DNA of 64,000 nt, from assembly GCA_002633005.1 (NCBI GenBank), contig NMRA01000010.1, positions 64,001 to 128,000 on the forward strand, in the 5' to 3' direction. A program made the translations under genes and the position numbers. Below are positions 40,601 through 48,499 of the stretch, piece after piece. The notes beneath the pieces are model-generated. The model ran no database searches and was not told the DNA's origin. It worked only from the letters and a program-made list of their open reading frames with translations. This DNA is from Phoronis australis (lineage: Eukaryota; Phoronida; Phoronidae). Numbering within the stretch: the first letter of the stretch is position 1; each line of letters opens with the position of its first letter.

Positions 40601-42404
40601 CATCGAGATAGGGTCCCGTCTGAAATGGGACACCTTAATTATGAAATCCTAAAAATCATTAGGCTTGGAAAAAAGTGACAGTGCATTCCACCGTCGTGTG
40701 GTCACAAGACGGTGCAGGAAGTGACCTTCCTCCGTATGAAAGTTGGTTGCACGAGTTCACGAAAAACAGGAAACTAGACGTAATCGAGTCCAACCTTAGG
40801 TCCTCTCTCCGTGAGTGGACTCTTAAAAATTTGTCAATAAAAACATAAAAAGGTGGTCACTTGAATGTCATCAATGACTTTCTTTAAGGGTGGGGCCCTT
40901 CAATATGAAAATATCTATATTTTGAAAAATCAAGAAATGTGCAGTAATTGATGATATCTGTCTGATCATCAATTTTTCTCAAGTGATATACAATTCGAGA
41001 AAAAAACTACAGTTGTCTCCGTTATCCCTTGCCAGGGAGGGGCCTCTGGAAAAATGTGGTTTTGCAGTCGCAAAGTTGACTTATTGAATTAAAAAATTCA
41101 GTAAATTTGTACACTCCGCTAAAGCTTCCCTTTACAATTTTTTTCGATTTTGCGAAATATCTGCATGAATCAATACGTGCACGTTTTCAAGTGTGTTTAG
41201 ATGACCTGTGTTACGAAAGCGGAGACCCCAACAACAATGTCCTGGCCAGGGTCCTCAAAAGGTAAACGATGCACTGATACTGAGTTGTTATATGTCCTCT
41301 TGAATTTTCTCTCTTATCCGCATTTAGCAGTCATTCTTTTCTCGACTGTTCCTGCCCCTCGCGTATGTCGGTTGCCACGGATTAACCCTGCGCCTGAAAA
41401 TTATTGGGGGGTCCGTGCCCTCCAGCCCCCCGCTTCCTATGGCCCTGATCCTGGTTGTATCAACAACGTACTCCGCAGGCACATTACATAAATACATGTA
41501 AAATATGGCAGATTGGTGCAATAACATCAACAACAGTTCGACACAAGCACTATTTTATTGCTAGAAAAGTTAGGCTAAACTTGAAATATTTCTGGTAATA
41601 TGATTATCTAAGTTTGGCAGATTCTGGCGGAGTTTCGTCGAAACTCTGCCTCCGATACCACCCTAAGTCCCTGCATATACTCTAATTTCTTTGAGATCAC
41701 GTACTGTATATGTTGCTTGTTCAACTAGTAGTAAATTTGGACAGATCCACCATACTTCGGTCGTGCCGCTTGACAAGGCAACTTGGGAAAATCGTCGTTG
41801 AGTTCCACTCTCTAAAGCCTTAAAGGCTTGTGTCAAAATTCACATACTGTGATTTTGTTATGTGTTTCCGGTGATCATGGGCGGAAGGCGCTAATTTTGC
41901 TGACGGAAATTCATCGGTTGTTCGGAAAACAAACATTCAGGTAGATTTGCTCTATTGGTGTTCTTTAAGGATCAATAAACATATCGCAAGTTTAAAAAGG
42001 TTCCTATTAAAGTTGTAAACCGACATCAAGCACTGTCGCTTTCAACCAAAATTCTTTATAATGGGGCTGCTGCCAAACTACTCTACCCTAACCGCAGTAG
42101 GAAAGTGAACAACTGACAGCTCTCCGTCTGCGATTGCGCTAAAAGTAGACGTTTTAAGTTTTCAGTTGCCCGTTGCTGAAGTGCATTAAAGATTGGTTTT
42201 ACTGTACAAATCATCCCAATATTGTCGTTTCAGTCAAAGGTCTACCCTTCGCAAGAGGAATTAGTTGATCGCTTAGATATCAATCTTCAGTGGCAGGAAT
42301 TTAAGAAGGAGGCGATGAAATCTGTATTGGAAGAGTGCCAAATCGATGTTCATAAAAGATGGGCAGAACATAGTACTGTGAACAAAATCGACAAACTGAC
42401 GTAG
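11231..42404 (+). CDS. CNBD2: CNBD2-like cyclic nucleotide-binding domain protein (multi-exon)
   Basis: Fourteen exons from 13,095 to 42,404, all with GT/AG junctions, join in phase into 808 residues. An extra exon at 11,231-11,365 also fits and gives about 850. Order: basic Ser/Arg-rich region (1-142); helical segment FERFRRAARVVRLM (about 144-157); first cyclic-nucleotide-binding domain (about 280-360) with phosphate-binding cassette FGEEDLTCGCSRRSTI (328-343); WSVLRYKFGRLIVKDSN and IYVIKSGEARVI opening a second domain; a disordered insert (about 475-690); FVQLESLHAGRVFGL completing that domain; acidic-basic tail. These blocks match vertebrate CNBD2 as I remember it, a protein linked to cAMP binding and sperm function in mammals. 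In vertebrates the protein is shorter (about 580 residues, from memory). Intron lengths range from about 220 bp to 6.5 kb. I am confident of the family, less so of the true start. Confidence 0.85.
13095..13410 (+). CDS. CNBD2: CNBD2 exon: N-terminal basic region
   Basis: 105 codons plus one base, ending ACGGC/gtaagt. Starts at ATG 13,095 or, if spliced to the 11,231 exon, at 13,101. Ser/Arg/Gln-rich, likely disordered, ending in a charged helix (EYLKEQRQKERRR). Confidence 0.75.
13467..13616. repeat. Compound microsatellite in a 447-bp CNBD2 intron
   Basis: GT repeats, then GTAT, then TAAA, then about 25 TA dinucleotides run without a break. They occupy a third of this short intron. Confidence 0.95.
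13858..13967 (+). CDS. CNBD2: CNBD2 exon
   Basis: 110 nt from tacaactag to GGCG/gtaagt. Takes one base from the previous exon and ends in phase 0. Encodes a basic helix followed by an acidic patch (GVDDDVDSEPDDDLA). Confidence 0.75.
15683..15805. repeat. 18-bp CTGTCAACATCGTCATA minisatellite, left block
   Basis: Degenerate units of about 18 bp (ctgtcaacctcgtcata type). Same family as the block at 16,228-16,716, from which it is separated by an inserted element. Confidence 0.85.
15806..16227. mobile_element. MITE-like element splitting the minisatellite
   Basis: Non-repetitive sequence of about 420 bp sits inside the minisatellite. Its ends are imperfect inverted repeats: GTGCCGTTTACACTTACAAA at left against GTCACGTTTAGACATCAACT read inward from the right. 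No transposase ORF. A non-autonomous DNA transposon insertion explains it best. Confidence 0.5.
16228..16716. repeat. 18-bp minisatellite, right block
   Basis: About 27 degenerate copies of the CTGTCAACATCGTCATA unit. Variants change a few positions (cctcg, catca). Confidence 0.9.
16971..17232. repeat. 65-bp tandem repeat, 4 units
   Basis: Units start at 16,971, 17,036, 17,101 and 17,166, each beginning TTGAGAACTCCCAGAGATAC or a close variant. Nearly identical, so recent. Confidence 0.9.
17856..17926 (+). CDS. CNBD2: CNBD2 exon: helix before the first domain
   Basis: 71 nt between ttttttgtag and AAAGA/gtaagt. Phase 0 in, two bases left over. Encodes PFERFRRAARVVRLMIHTCK, the conserved FRR.AR.V helix of CNBD2-type proteins. 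Confidence 0.85.
18329..18394. mobile_element. Short G-rich palindromic MITE
   Basis: CATGGGCGGCGCACC at left and GTGCCGCCCATG at right are inverted; a run of G fills the centre. Only 66 bp. Related ends recur at 29,389-29,562 and near 61,265-61,350. Confidence 0.55.
19249..19435 (+). CDS. CNBD2: CNBD2 exon
   Basis: 187 nt between tattgcag and CAGAG/gttagt. The first base completes a Glu codon; it ends in phase 0. Encodes 62 residues including YSLMDESWYQMVGDLV and LEFDVGEFKKDY, the latter matching the FD...FK segment that precedes the first binding domain in this family. Confidence 0.85.
20269..20547 (-). CDS. Terminal exon of a possible nested antisense gene
   Basis: Minus strand, 92 codons from an acceptor (atttatttttgacag) to a stop. 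The sequence is Pro, Tyr, Cys and Trp rich (YCHVSNYPPFSFCPKYENY) and reads as real protein, but I do not recognise it. It lies inside the 6.5-kb CNBD2 intron, on the opposite strand. The exon-like segment at 20,796-20,969 lies just upstream but its phase does not join directly, so an exon in between is missing or misread. Confidence 0.45.
   Translation of the reverse strand: MKLGVPLNMYGNSSLYCHVSNYPPFSFCPKYENYMYWSPDHKDWVDKSEPIGFSGFQYIFSQKLTPGPGNNYRLASWPCGLPTVFAPGGSVD
20796..20969 (-). CDS. Internal exon of a possible nested antisense gene
   Basis: Minus strand, 174 nt between a strong acceptor (tttttgtgttttgacag) and a consensus donor (AAAGAG/gtgaga). Charged and helical (MESRYSDKTMAREQRLGQEE). 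Needs two bases from upstream and leaves two. A continuation in phase at about 20,697 reads LPKDAMWEDSRWPDYSFC then stops. Product not recognised. Confidence 0.45.
21570..21632 (-). mobile_element. Very short 5'-truncated LINE tail with target duplication
   Basis: A 63-bp insertion is flanked by perfect 12-bp direct repeats (GGTGTTCGTTGT at 21,558-21,569 and 21,633-21,644). Its sequence, including TTTAATGTTTATTACGAAAT, matches the 3' end of the LINE at 62,632-63,250 in the same orientation, and it ends in an A-rich tail on the minus strand. Confidence 0.8.
22728..22983. mobile_element. 256-bp MITE nested in the Kolobok copy
   Basis: Ends are perfect inverted repeats, CATGCGCGCACCC and GGGTGCGCGCATG, flanked by AAAAG on both sides. 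The sister element at 34.5 kb lacks this block, giving the empty site. A relative lies at 38,831-39,092. Confidence 0.75.
23293..23635 (-). pseudogene. THAP zinc-finger remnant of the transposon
   Basis: Minus-strand translation has the C2CH layout of a THAP domain: CIFPAC (C-x4-C), then YFRFPRKPEMLRKW, then VCDRHF. A stop codon directly precedes the first cysteine, after a possible ATG GCG, so the start is broken. The frame then stays open to 23,293. THAP domains bind DNA and recognise transposon ends in such transposases. The equivalent stretch in the second copy is more decayed. Confidence 0.7.
24655..24715. repeat. Short tandem repeat (about 17 bp)
   Basis: Four units of the type CAAATTGTTCCTTAAT in an intron. 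Confidence 0.7.
25384..25613 (+). CDS. Weak exon-like ORF in a CNBD2 intron
   Basis: Plus-strand ORF of about 75 codons (GEAVNIEELLYIKNTLNHEL...) ending at a stop at 25,611-25,613. It is not needed to join the CNBD2 exons at 19,435 and 25,897, which are in phase with each other. No strong acceptor. It may be chance, an alternative exon or a transposon scrap. Confidence 0.15.
25897..25971 (+). CDS. CNBD2: CNBD2 exon
   Basis: 25 codons between gatatttcag and AACGAT/gtaagt, phase 0 at both ends. Encodes LLTDEVKEILQLRPTAR, the helical stretch leading into the first cyclic-nucleotide-binding domain. Confidence 0.85.
26000..28700. other. Intron sequence, no feature recognised
   Basis: AT-rich CNBD2 intron. 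ORFs are short and without splice context. Confidence 0.5.
28756..28847 (+). CDS. CNBD2: CNBD2 exon
   Basis: 92 nt between gaaacag and GACAA/gtaagc. Encodes AVKCLKKINQEFRALPLEQQ and ends AECSFYDK, the typical helix before the binding domain. Two bases left over. Confidence 0.9.
29389..29562. mobile_element. G-rich palindromic MITE
   Basis: CATGCACGGCGC at left and GCGCCGCCCATG at right, with internal GGGGGCTATA blocks in both orientations. Same family as 18,329-18,394. May be two nested copies. Confidence 0.5.
29687..29760 (+). CDS. CNBD2: CNBD2 exon: first strands of binding domain 1
   Basis: 74 nt between tttcctggcag and GGTCGG/gtaagt. Encodes RVILRGGLPPDGIYFVLSGS, the conserved R.I..G..P...YF.LSG opening of a CNBD2 cyclic-nucleotide-binding domain. 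Confidence 0.9.
29783..30544. mobile_element. 760-bp element with long inverted ends
   Basis: AGAATGGTGAATGTTCGCCA at 29,783 reappears inverted at the right end (30,507-30,544) with about 35 of 38 bases alike. Similarity continues inward for some tens of bases. No transposase ORF. The left end lies only 22 bp past a CNBD2 splice donor. Confidence 0.6.
31474..31619 (+). CDS. CNBD2: CNBD2 exon: phosphate-binding cassette
   Basis: 146 nt between catgttgcag and AAAGAG/gtaagc, ending in phase 0. Encodes FRAGDKFGEEDLTCGCSRRS, the phosphate-binding cassette of the first domain. The Gly-Glu and the Arg that normally hold the cyclic phosphate are present. Residues after the Arg are Ser-Thr rather than the common Ala-Ala/Thr. 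Confidence 0.92.
31603..31948. repeat. 68-bp tandem repeat made from an exon end and its splice donor
   Basis: Five units start at 31,603, 31,677, 31,745, 31,813 and 31,881. The first overlaps the last 17 bases of the coding exon and its donor. Each later unit repeats TGTATCTGTATAAAGAGG and the downstream intron sequence. Units 3 and 4 keep GAG/gtaagt; units 2 and 5 read GAG/gcaagt. Confidence 0.9.
32449..32513 (+). CDS. CNBD2: CNBD2 exon
   Basis: 65 nt between cgctttag and TGCAA/gtgcgt. Encodes DYMEIFNMAVDS, the helix after the first binding domain. Two bases left over. Confidence 0.85.
32803..32941 (+). CDS. CNBD2: CNBD2 exon: start of binding domain 2
   Basis: 139 nt between cggattttag and AAGTCG/gttggt. 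Encodes WSVLRYKFGRLIVKDSN and EFIYVIKS, highly typical of CNBD2 and absent from kinases and channels of the same fold. Phase 0 out. Confidence 0.92.
33429..33573 (+). CDS. CNBD2: CNBD2 exon
   Basis: 145 nt between attaccag and TCACATG/gtactt. GEARVIKHL continues the second domain's strands; a charged helix (VKARRKKIQAMMDAEDAYHQ) follows. One base left over. Confidence 0.85.
33756..35378 (-). mobile_element. Kolobok/T2-type DNA transposon, copy 2
   Basis: Flanked by TTAA (33,752-33,755 and 35,379-35,382). Aligns along most of its length with the element at 22,138-23,802 but lacks the nested 256-bp MITE. It carries an extra block at about 34,850-35,000. The THAP region on the minus strand (about 35,060-35,230) is more decayed than in copy 1. 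Confidence 0.7.
34849..34962 (+). pseudogene. Short coding fragment with a YQFEP motif
   Basis: Plus-strand reading gives SEEDFTVGSLGFIGYQFEPG followed by a charged stretch and a stop. The YQFEP motif recurs in N-terminal exons of transposon-linked genes of marine invertebrates (from memory). It is present only in copy 2 of the TTAA element, so it was lost from copy 1 or captured here. Confidence 0.35.
35468..35874. mobile_element. 407-bp MITE with 30-bp inverted ends
   Basis: GATCGGTTTAGCCATTTGAG at the left is repeated inverted at 35,845-35,874, with two mismatches over 30 bp. AT-rich centre, no ORF. It lies 90 bp beyond copy 2 of the TTAA element. Confidence 0.65.
36292..36369 (-). mobile_element. 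tRNA-like head of a SINE
   Basis: On the minus strand the sequence has an A-box-like GACTCAGTGGCTAGAGC and a perfect B box GGATTCGAGTCC at tRNA spacing, but the stems are poor and no 3' acceptor pairing is visible. It reads as a tRNA-derived SINE head or tRNA pseudogene; the SINE body would lie at lower coordinates, toward 36,130. Confidence 0.55.
36511..37205 (+). CDS. CNBD2: CNBD2 exon: long disordered insert in binding domain 2
   Basis: 695 nt between tttttcag and GTGTTT/gtaagt, 231 residues. Ser, Lys, Arg, Asn and Asp rich, with a NNNNDGEKEADDND tract and no visible fold until the last residues, IPPFVQLESLHAGRVF, which are the next strands of the second binding domain. The exon thus separates two halves of one domain. 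Confidence 0.9.
37722..37862 (+). CDS. CNBD2: CNBD2 exon: end of binding domain 2
   Basis: 47 codons between ccgttgccag and TTCAAG/gtaagc, phase 0 both sides. GLRSCLPVEERGPMASLVSA takes the place of the phosphate-binding cassette but lacks the Gly-Glu and Arg, so this domain probably does not bind cyclic nucleotide. INKNFF follows. Confidence 0.9.
37964..38119. mobile_element. 156-bp hAT-like MITE with 8-bp target duplication
   Basis: Ends CAGTGCTGTAGTGG and CCACTACAGCAGTG are inverted with one mismatch. GACAACAT is duplicated on both sides (37,956-37,963 and 38,120-38,127). CAGTG-type ends and 8-bp duplications fit the hAT superfamily. Confidence 0.75.
38831..39092. mobile_element. Second copy of the 256-bp MITE family
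   Basis: Left end CTGCGCGCATTCAGGGGG, right end GGGTGCGTGCATG, and a matching interior (GTGGGCAAAAAGGTTCGC). Diverged relative of 22,728-22,983. Confidence 0.6.
39311..39972. repeat. About 380-bp tandem duplication, diverged
   Basis: TATTGTCATTTGAATT at 39,325 and 39,711, and AAACATGTAAATCAGAAACC at 39,572 and 39,950, mark two old tandem copies in the last CNBD2 intron. Confidence 0.65.
40833..40885 (+). repeat. Dispersed repeat, inverted relative at 60,977-61,030
   Basis: TTTGTCAATAAAAACATAAA followed by AAGGTGGTCACTTGAATGTC recurs on the opposite strand at 60,977-61,030. Probably part of an unclassified element. Confidence 0.5.
42234..42404 (+). CDS. CNBD2: CNBD2 last coding exon
   Basis: From tgtcgtttcag to the stop TAG at 42,402-42,404, entered in phase 0; 56 residues. 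Includes LDINLQWQEFKKEAMKSVL, the family's usual C-terminal helix with a W..FK pattern. Confidence 0.9.
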   Translation, partial: SKVYPSQEELVDRLDINLQWQEFKKEAMKSVLEECQIDVHKRWAEHSTVNKIDKLT

Positions 42405-42700
42405 TTCTAGTGAACAAGCTAATTGCATCCAATTATCTCAGTTTTACGGCGTGTCTGATGTACGGATAAAGAGCTGTACATAGACCTACCTCAATCAAGT
42501 ACAGTATGCATGCCGCTTGCATGCAAAGCGTCGTGTATCGCTTTTCTATGTTTTAGGTGCTGTCTTAACGCATGGTCATGCTCAGCCTTTGCTTATCCTG
42601 TGTGCCCAACGAATTTATGAATACGGTGTCCGCACCAAGTTGTTGTGACTTGCTTTCAGTAAATAAATAATACTTCGTTATACGCATTAAGAATGTATCG
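42405..42700 (+). other. CNBD2: CNBD2 3' UTR with AATAAA signal
   Basis: Non-coding sequence after the stop; AATAAA at 42,662-42,667 is the first good polyadenylation signal. Confidence 0.6.
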
Positions 42701-45700
42701 AACCCGAACTTACATGTACACTAGTAAAATTCAAGGACATAAACAAAATGTACGCGCAATTTCAAAATTTTCTTTACAGTGTAATTCTACTGTTTGAAAG
42801 TGTGACGCTTTTTTCTGTGTTTGCCTAGTAATGCTCGTTTACTATAACAATGGATCACTCGTTGGCCATATTGGTACCAAGGAAAGCGACGGTGTATTTA
42901 TAAATTAATTGTGCGTATTTTTAACAAGTTCTCAACGTAATTTCAACAATTTTAGTAAATACCCGAGCAAAACATACCTGCCAAGAATAGTTGTAATACT
43001 TGGCTTCTTTAGGGTACTGAATTACTGCTGTGTATTTTTTTCATTTGTCATGTTATGACAAATAAGAGCATTGAAAAGATGTGTTCGTGACTTCAGGTCC
43101 ACAATGCAGGGAAAAAGTACTGTAATGCCTAGTCATGTTGCCCCTATATCAGTAGTTATTTCACGTTTGGAAAACATTTTTTCGCTATGTAACTACTGAT
43201 CAAGATAGTTATTGCACGGTCGTATCATCACAAACTGGCATGACTGATGGACTGAAGTGTAAATGTGGTCTATTGTACGGACAAATCGGTGCTTAAAACT
43301 TAGGTTCAGGAAATGTGAAGCCTAGCTAGAAGCTGTTGCGCCTTTTCGGAATGCATCTTTCTACTGTCGATGACTTTTGTCTACGATAGTGTCCTGTATT
43401 CATACAGTATGAATAACACACCTGTTAAATCGGCCAGATATGTGTTAATTGTACATGTATTTTCTTCAAGCACGCGGCTATTAAACATCACTGCAGAAAC
43501 GAAATAGTTGCTGCGACGCCACTTGCATGACAAGGCTAAAAATCGTTCACAGTCCGCCATTTTTCACGGTGTTGTAAAGCTAACTAATGACTGCCGAGGT
43601 TACATCGACTAATGCTAAAGCGCGTGCCACTGCTTGGTGATACCTGCACGCTGGCTGGGCTAAGCACGCAGGGAACCAACGACTTGGTGAACAGGCCGGT
43701 TCAGCGACACTAGAGATCCCATGATTCCATAATGCGGACGGGGGGGGGGGGGTCAACTTACTGGTACAAACAGCGTTTTAAAAATCTTTCCTGCTGTCAT
43801 CATGCCGGAAAATTTCCACTCAGTGCGGTGGGGTGTGCTAATGACTTACGGAAAAAGGCAGACCTTTTGGACTATTCATGGATGAAGGATATCATATGTT
43901 CTAAACATCTCCTTCTGCAAAAACTAGAATCTGCTGCTAGGAAGGCTTCTATGACAGTGCCCACCGTGTCTAGTGGCCAGCTAGAGTCGGTGGTCACTGC
44001 CTATGGCTGCGACTGATAAATGGGTCTGTAAGCAGAATTTCGATCCCAGCCCATGTCATGAAGTTTGAATAAATTAGTTAACATAACAATTGAAAAATGT
44101 GTGCTGTGCTATCTGATAACCACTAAAAATACGGCTGACTGAACACCTTTCATAACCAGAGTCCTTCCCTCTCATGCTCTCTGATGTCAAATTCCGTGGT
44201 ATTTTGTTTCAGTTGTTGGTTTACTTCATGTTATTATATAACTGTTTTCCTTCTGTATGCAAAAACATAACAGTTAAAACTGCATTCCCTTCACTGAGTA
44301 TAAAGTACAAAAACTTAATTCATAAAATTGTAGTATACAAGTTTCCTTGTGAACATTGGATATCTGTTGGCATCACAAAACCCAAAAGAAGAAAACAGTG
44401 CTAACTGGTCCTTCCAAATTTTGGCTTCTTCAATTCATTCGCAGGTTATCTCTCCACTACTCAATATTGGAACTGATTCCATTTTGGCAAGTGAATATTC
44501 AAACTCAGTGCGATAATGAAAATTAGTTTTTTTGTTTAAAAAGCTATAGAAGAGTCCTGGGGGAAGAGTCCACTTTCACAAAATCACGTTCCAGATAAAA
44601 CCCTTAGTTGAATATTACTTTACAAATATTCTATGCAATTTTGATGTTTACAACCTATCCTTTTTATTTAGAGGATGCTCAGACACTGGAAGTGAGAAAT
44701 GCACATTAGGTCTTAATGACCATGCCTGCCTACTTTCTTAATCATAAATACCACTTGTCAAAAAACTGTAGAGAACACGTCAATTGAGTCGAAATGGAGA
44801 GCACAGTGTGCTGCGATTGAAAGTGTTGGAGTCCCTTTTGATTACATTCAAGAAGCCTGCTTTGAATGCGCAGCAAACGGGGTCATGCTGCACTTGTTTG
44901 CGCGTCCATTTGTCAGTCTCGTGCAGTATCCCACACCTGCAGTAACGTCCCATTGGGTATTTTATTAGCTTTTGCTCTGTGGTGGTATTATTGCGTCATT
45001 TTGTTTCCACTTGAGAATGAAACGAGTACGTTTCGAAATATCATTTGTCTTATAATCATGTCTCTTGGTCAGTTTCATTACCAGTGTTCTGTTGAGTGTC
45101 GAGCTTTGTTCCGAGGATGCGAGCGAAATAAAGATTGTTATCAGCAACAAGTGCCGTGTAAAGAATTAATTTTGCATAGTCATAAATATATTTAGAAGTT
45201 GCCCTACAATGTACTTTTAGCCTATGGTACTAGTGACAGCAAGTTTTTGACACTCAGGTTTTGCAAATGATATGTCAATGTCAGTGAGCCTTTGCCCCCC
45301 CCCCTTCCCTGGAACAAAGCTGTGTCAATTACACAAATATTTATTGTGTAAATTTGTTACAATTCATTTTTGTTGGTTAATACTTGTACTTATGATTATG
45401 AGCTGATTCGTACTGTACTGAATACTGAGCAAACACTGATCCTACTTGCAACAAAAAAATCATCTGATGCGACTGTAACTGTAAGTGTAAACTGTCGGAA
45501 TCATCTTGTGAATGTTTTAAGTGACATGGCAGAGAACAATATACGCATTTTATTTTTACATGTCTTATAATCTCCAAAAATCAAGCAATTCGACTCATTA
45601 CTTAACCAAATCTTGAAACGGTCACACCGTAGAACCGGAAGTTTTCTATCCTGCGTGTGCAGCACCCTCTCATCGTTAGTGCTTATGTCCCTTGGTCCCT

Positions 45701-45743
45701 GACATGGTCAACGCGGTCTAACGGGAGTTAGCAGTCCCTATCT
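42701..45743. other. No supported gene; several unassigned ORFs
   Basis: Plus-strand ORFs at 43,732-44,016, 44,174-44,404 and 44,866-45,195 look partly protein-like (the last has a hydrophobic segment GILLAFALWWYYCVILF), but they lack paired splice sites or a recognisable domain. A run of G precedes the first. Transposon remains are possible. Confidence 0.3.
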
Positions 45744-45929
45744 ATAGTCTATGATGGCATTTTCCCTAGAATGCTCAACTGGTTAATGTTAGATTGTACA
45801 ATGTACATGTACGATAACCTGTCAACCGCAAAGCTGTCCAACCCTTGCACTCAGTAACATTGTTCACTGATAGCGTATAACTAAACAAATACTGCTTTTG
45901 GCTTCGTTCCTGTCTCAACGTGGCATAGT
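45744..45929. repeat. Exact 186-bp duplication, first copy (abuts an N)
   Basis: Identical over 186 bp to 46,391-46,576. Ends precisely at the ambiguous base 45,930. Confidence 0.95.
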
Positions 45930-46191
45930 NCCTGGGCGCTTATTAGAGCGAATACGGTAGCCCTAATAGATGGTGACATCAGTGCACGAAACGATGATTT
46001 TTATTTAAATTAGCAGCAAGTTTGTGGTGACTGGCACCAACGGCCGGGTGACCGAACTTCGGGCTTGGCGAGTAGATTTTCTGGCTCCGGCACTCGCCCA
46101 GCTGGCGAGCAGGGTTTTTCAATTCAAGACTAAAAGCCTGGGTATATCCCTGACTTCCACACTTTTTCAAAAGAGGGAAAACTACTAAGGA

Positions 46192-46387
46192 ATGGCTGAG
46201 GAGGGTAAAAGTCTAGTTGCCGTAAGTATTGGTATGTGTTTGGAGATCGATTCAACATCAGACAACTTGATTTTTGGTAACGTTGATAAGTCTTTTGACC
46301 ACAACACCTTGCAGGACGATGCCATGTTTGTCAAGGCGCCTCGTTTTCGATCAACACGACAGCAGCGCCCCGCGTTCGTGAAAGAGG
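46192..46387 (+). CDS. Possible first exon of an unidentified gene
   Basis: An ATG in good context (AAGGAATGG) opens 65 codons (MAEEGKSLVAVSIG...) ending AAAGAG/gtgaat. An earlier donor, gtaagt, lies at 46,221. No continuation found downstream, and it sits between the two exact 186-bp repeats, so the local assembly may be wrong. Confidence 0.3.
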
Positions 46388-46390
46388 TGA

Positions 46391-46576
46391 ATAGTCTATG
46401 ATGGCATTTTCCCTAGAATGCTCAACTGGTTAATGTTAGATTGTACAATGTACATGTACGATAACCTGTCAACCGCAAAGCTGTCCAACCCTTGCACTCA
46501 GTAACATTGTTCACTGATAGCGTATAACTAAACAAATACTGCTTTTGGCTTCGTTCCTGTCTCAACGTGGCATAGT
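46391..46576. repeat. Exact 186-bp duplication, second copy
   Basis: Identical to 45,744-45,929. Starts four bases past the end of the candidate exon at 46,192-46,387, within its donor sequence. Confidence 0.95.
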
Positions 46577-47952
46577 GAAGTTAACTGTGAACTCTTCGGA
46601 TTTATAGAATAGTGAAGTTGACTGTGAACGCTTTGGATTTATAATAAAGTGAGCGCTTACGGTCAGACATACATGTAGATGCTGGGAGTCTGAAGATCAT
46701 CGGACATTTGAACGTGAGTATAAGATAAAAAAACAGACCTACTGAAATACTGAACTGAAATTTCATACAAAAATGCAGGTTTTTGCAGATTGTTATGAAA
46801 TCCCCTAGACCCTCAAACTCCACCACCCCCTCGACCCACAACCGTCTCGATCCACGACCCTCAACCCCCTCGACCAGACTACACAAGCTCGACTCGATCT
46901 GAACATAGAACAAGCGCTGATTTGTACTGCAGGACCAATGTGTTAGGCCGTGAGCTCGTCTGGCTTTTCCCTGTTTTTTTGCAATTAAGGCAGTCGATTC
47001 TGCAAGTTTGAAAGCCAAAATTAGAAAAAAACAACGCGACCCGACCAAATCAAATCATAGGCAACACGTAGCCCCTCGGTTGGCCGGTTACTTCCCATCG
47101 CTTTCGGTACGAATTTCATCCCGTACGTGTATTTTAAACAGGCGATAGGACAAATCGTATTAGGACTTTTCATCTCGTCAAAAATACATTCCAGACTCAA
47201 AACAATCCCTTAAAAAAAGCGCTTACTTTCTTCAGTGGTCCTTTTTACTTCTACCTTCGATGAAGCTTAGTTACGAGAATTAAGGTAGGGGTATACACTG
47301 GTCAAATCTCCAGTTTCCTATCTTAAATAAGTATAAAGGTGGTCTTAACTCGTTAGAAATGACTCTGAAAGTGACAAAAATCGAAAAAAATTTTTTATTG
47401 TAGTTCGTTTTTTTTAAAAAATCGTATTTTTTATTTTTCAAAAAATCCAATTTTGCCTCGATTTTTTTCATCAACTGTTTCCTTACGCAATATTCTACTT
47501 ATACATACCAAATATACGTACAAAATCATTACGATCTTGATTTTGTGGCTTTTTTGCGTGTGAGTTGGGGCAAGCACGCCACTTTCTGTCATTTGGTCAC
47601 TTTCCGTCGAATAACTAAAAATCTGGTCCATGTATCAAAAAACCCTGGCACGTGAATTTGCTTCAGTCCTAGAGGATTTCAAATTTGCAAATTTCGTAAA
47701 AATTGACCCTCGTGTTGCGGAAAAATAGGCCCGAGAATCTTGTCACTAACGTGAAATCACGAGCCGAGAAAAACAGACTTGAAGTTAAGCCAGCTTCGAT
47801 TGCAACTTGAGGTCAAAATTCGTTCAGAATGCGCGGTCATTATGTTCCAATTTTTGTTGATGTACTAGAAATAAAGCTGATACTTACTTCATGTTTAGAA
47901 AATGTGACATTATTGTTTCTTTATAGCGTAATTTTAATCATTTTTGCGAACT
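46577..47952. other. No supported gene
   Basis: Includes a Pro/Gly-rich low-complexity stretch near 46,800-46,880 (CCCTCGACC repeats) that keeps a 148-codon minus-strand ORF open, and a T-rich tract at 47,380-47,480. Confidence 0.4.
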
Positions 47953-48234
47953 TGTGGAGCACGACAGGCGACCAAAACCAACATGGCTGTTACGTGGGCG
48001 GAGCTTAGCGTTGATCTATTGTCTGCTGTATTGGTGTGCCGACCACATATCATTAAAACCATGTGTTGATTGTTTATGCGACTCATCTGATTTCTCCACT
48101 CAGAGTGGTTAAAGACTCTCTAACTGTATTACATAGACCTATTTGTTAGTATTCCAATATTAAATGTAATTACCATCTCTTCATCAACCATTATATGTGT
48201 TATATCAAATCGCCGCGATACTGTCTACATAACA
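47953..48234 (+). mobile_element. Possible LTR of a Gypsy-type retrotransposon
   Basis: A segment beginning TGTGGAGC and ending AACA is followed by ATTGGCGACGAGG, which resembles the leader/primer-binding region after the 5' LTR of many invertebrate Gypsy elements, then by a short ORF from ATG 48,272 (28 codons). No second LTR or pol sequence is present, so it would be a truncated remnant. Confidence 0.35.
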
Positions 48235-48499
48235 ATATTGGCGACGAGGATAAAAAACTACTTTCATCGTAATGGTTCAACATTTTCACGTGCCTGTACC
48301 GCCAACATTTTGGGATGAGAAAAGAGCACTTTCAGCACAAATAGCGTCGCTTGGGTGATATTCTCAAGTTACCAAAGTTTCTTATTATTGCTTTCCACTG
48401 AAATCGTATAATATCATGAGTTTTAATTCAGGGATACGTTTGAATCGATGCACGAGAGCAATTTTATTATGTTGAACACTAGGTCATTTCTCAAATTCG

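Noticed and set aside
46602-47048. 148-codon minus-strand ORF.
   Set aside because: Kept open by a CCCTCGACC-type low-complexity stretch; no splice sites or domain.
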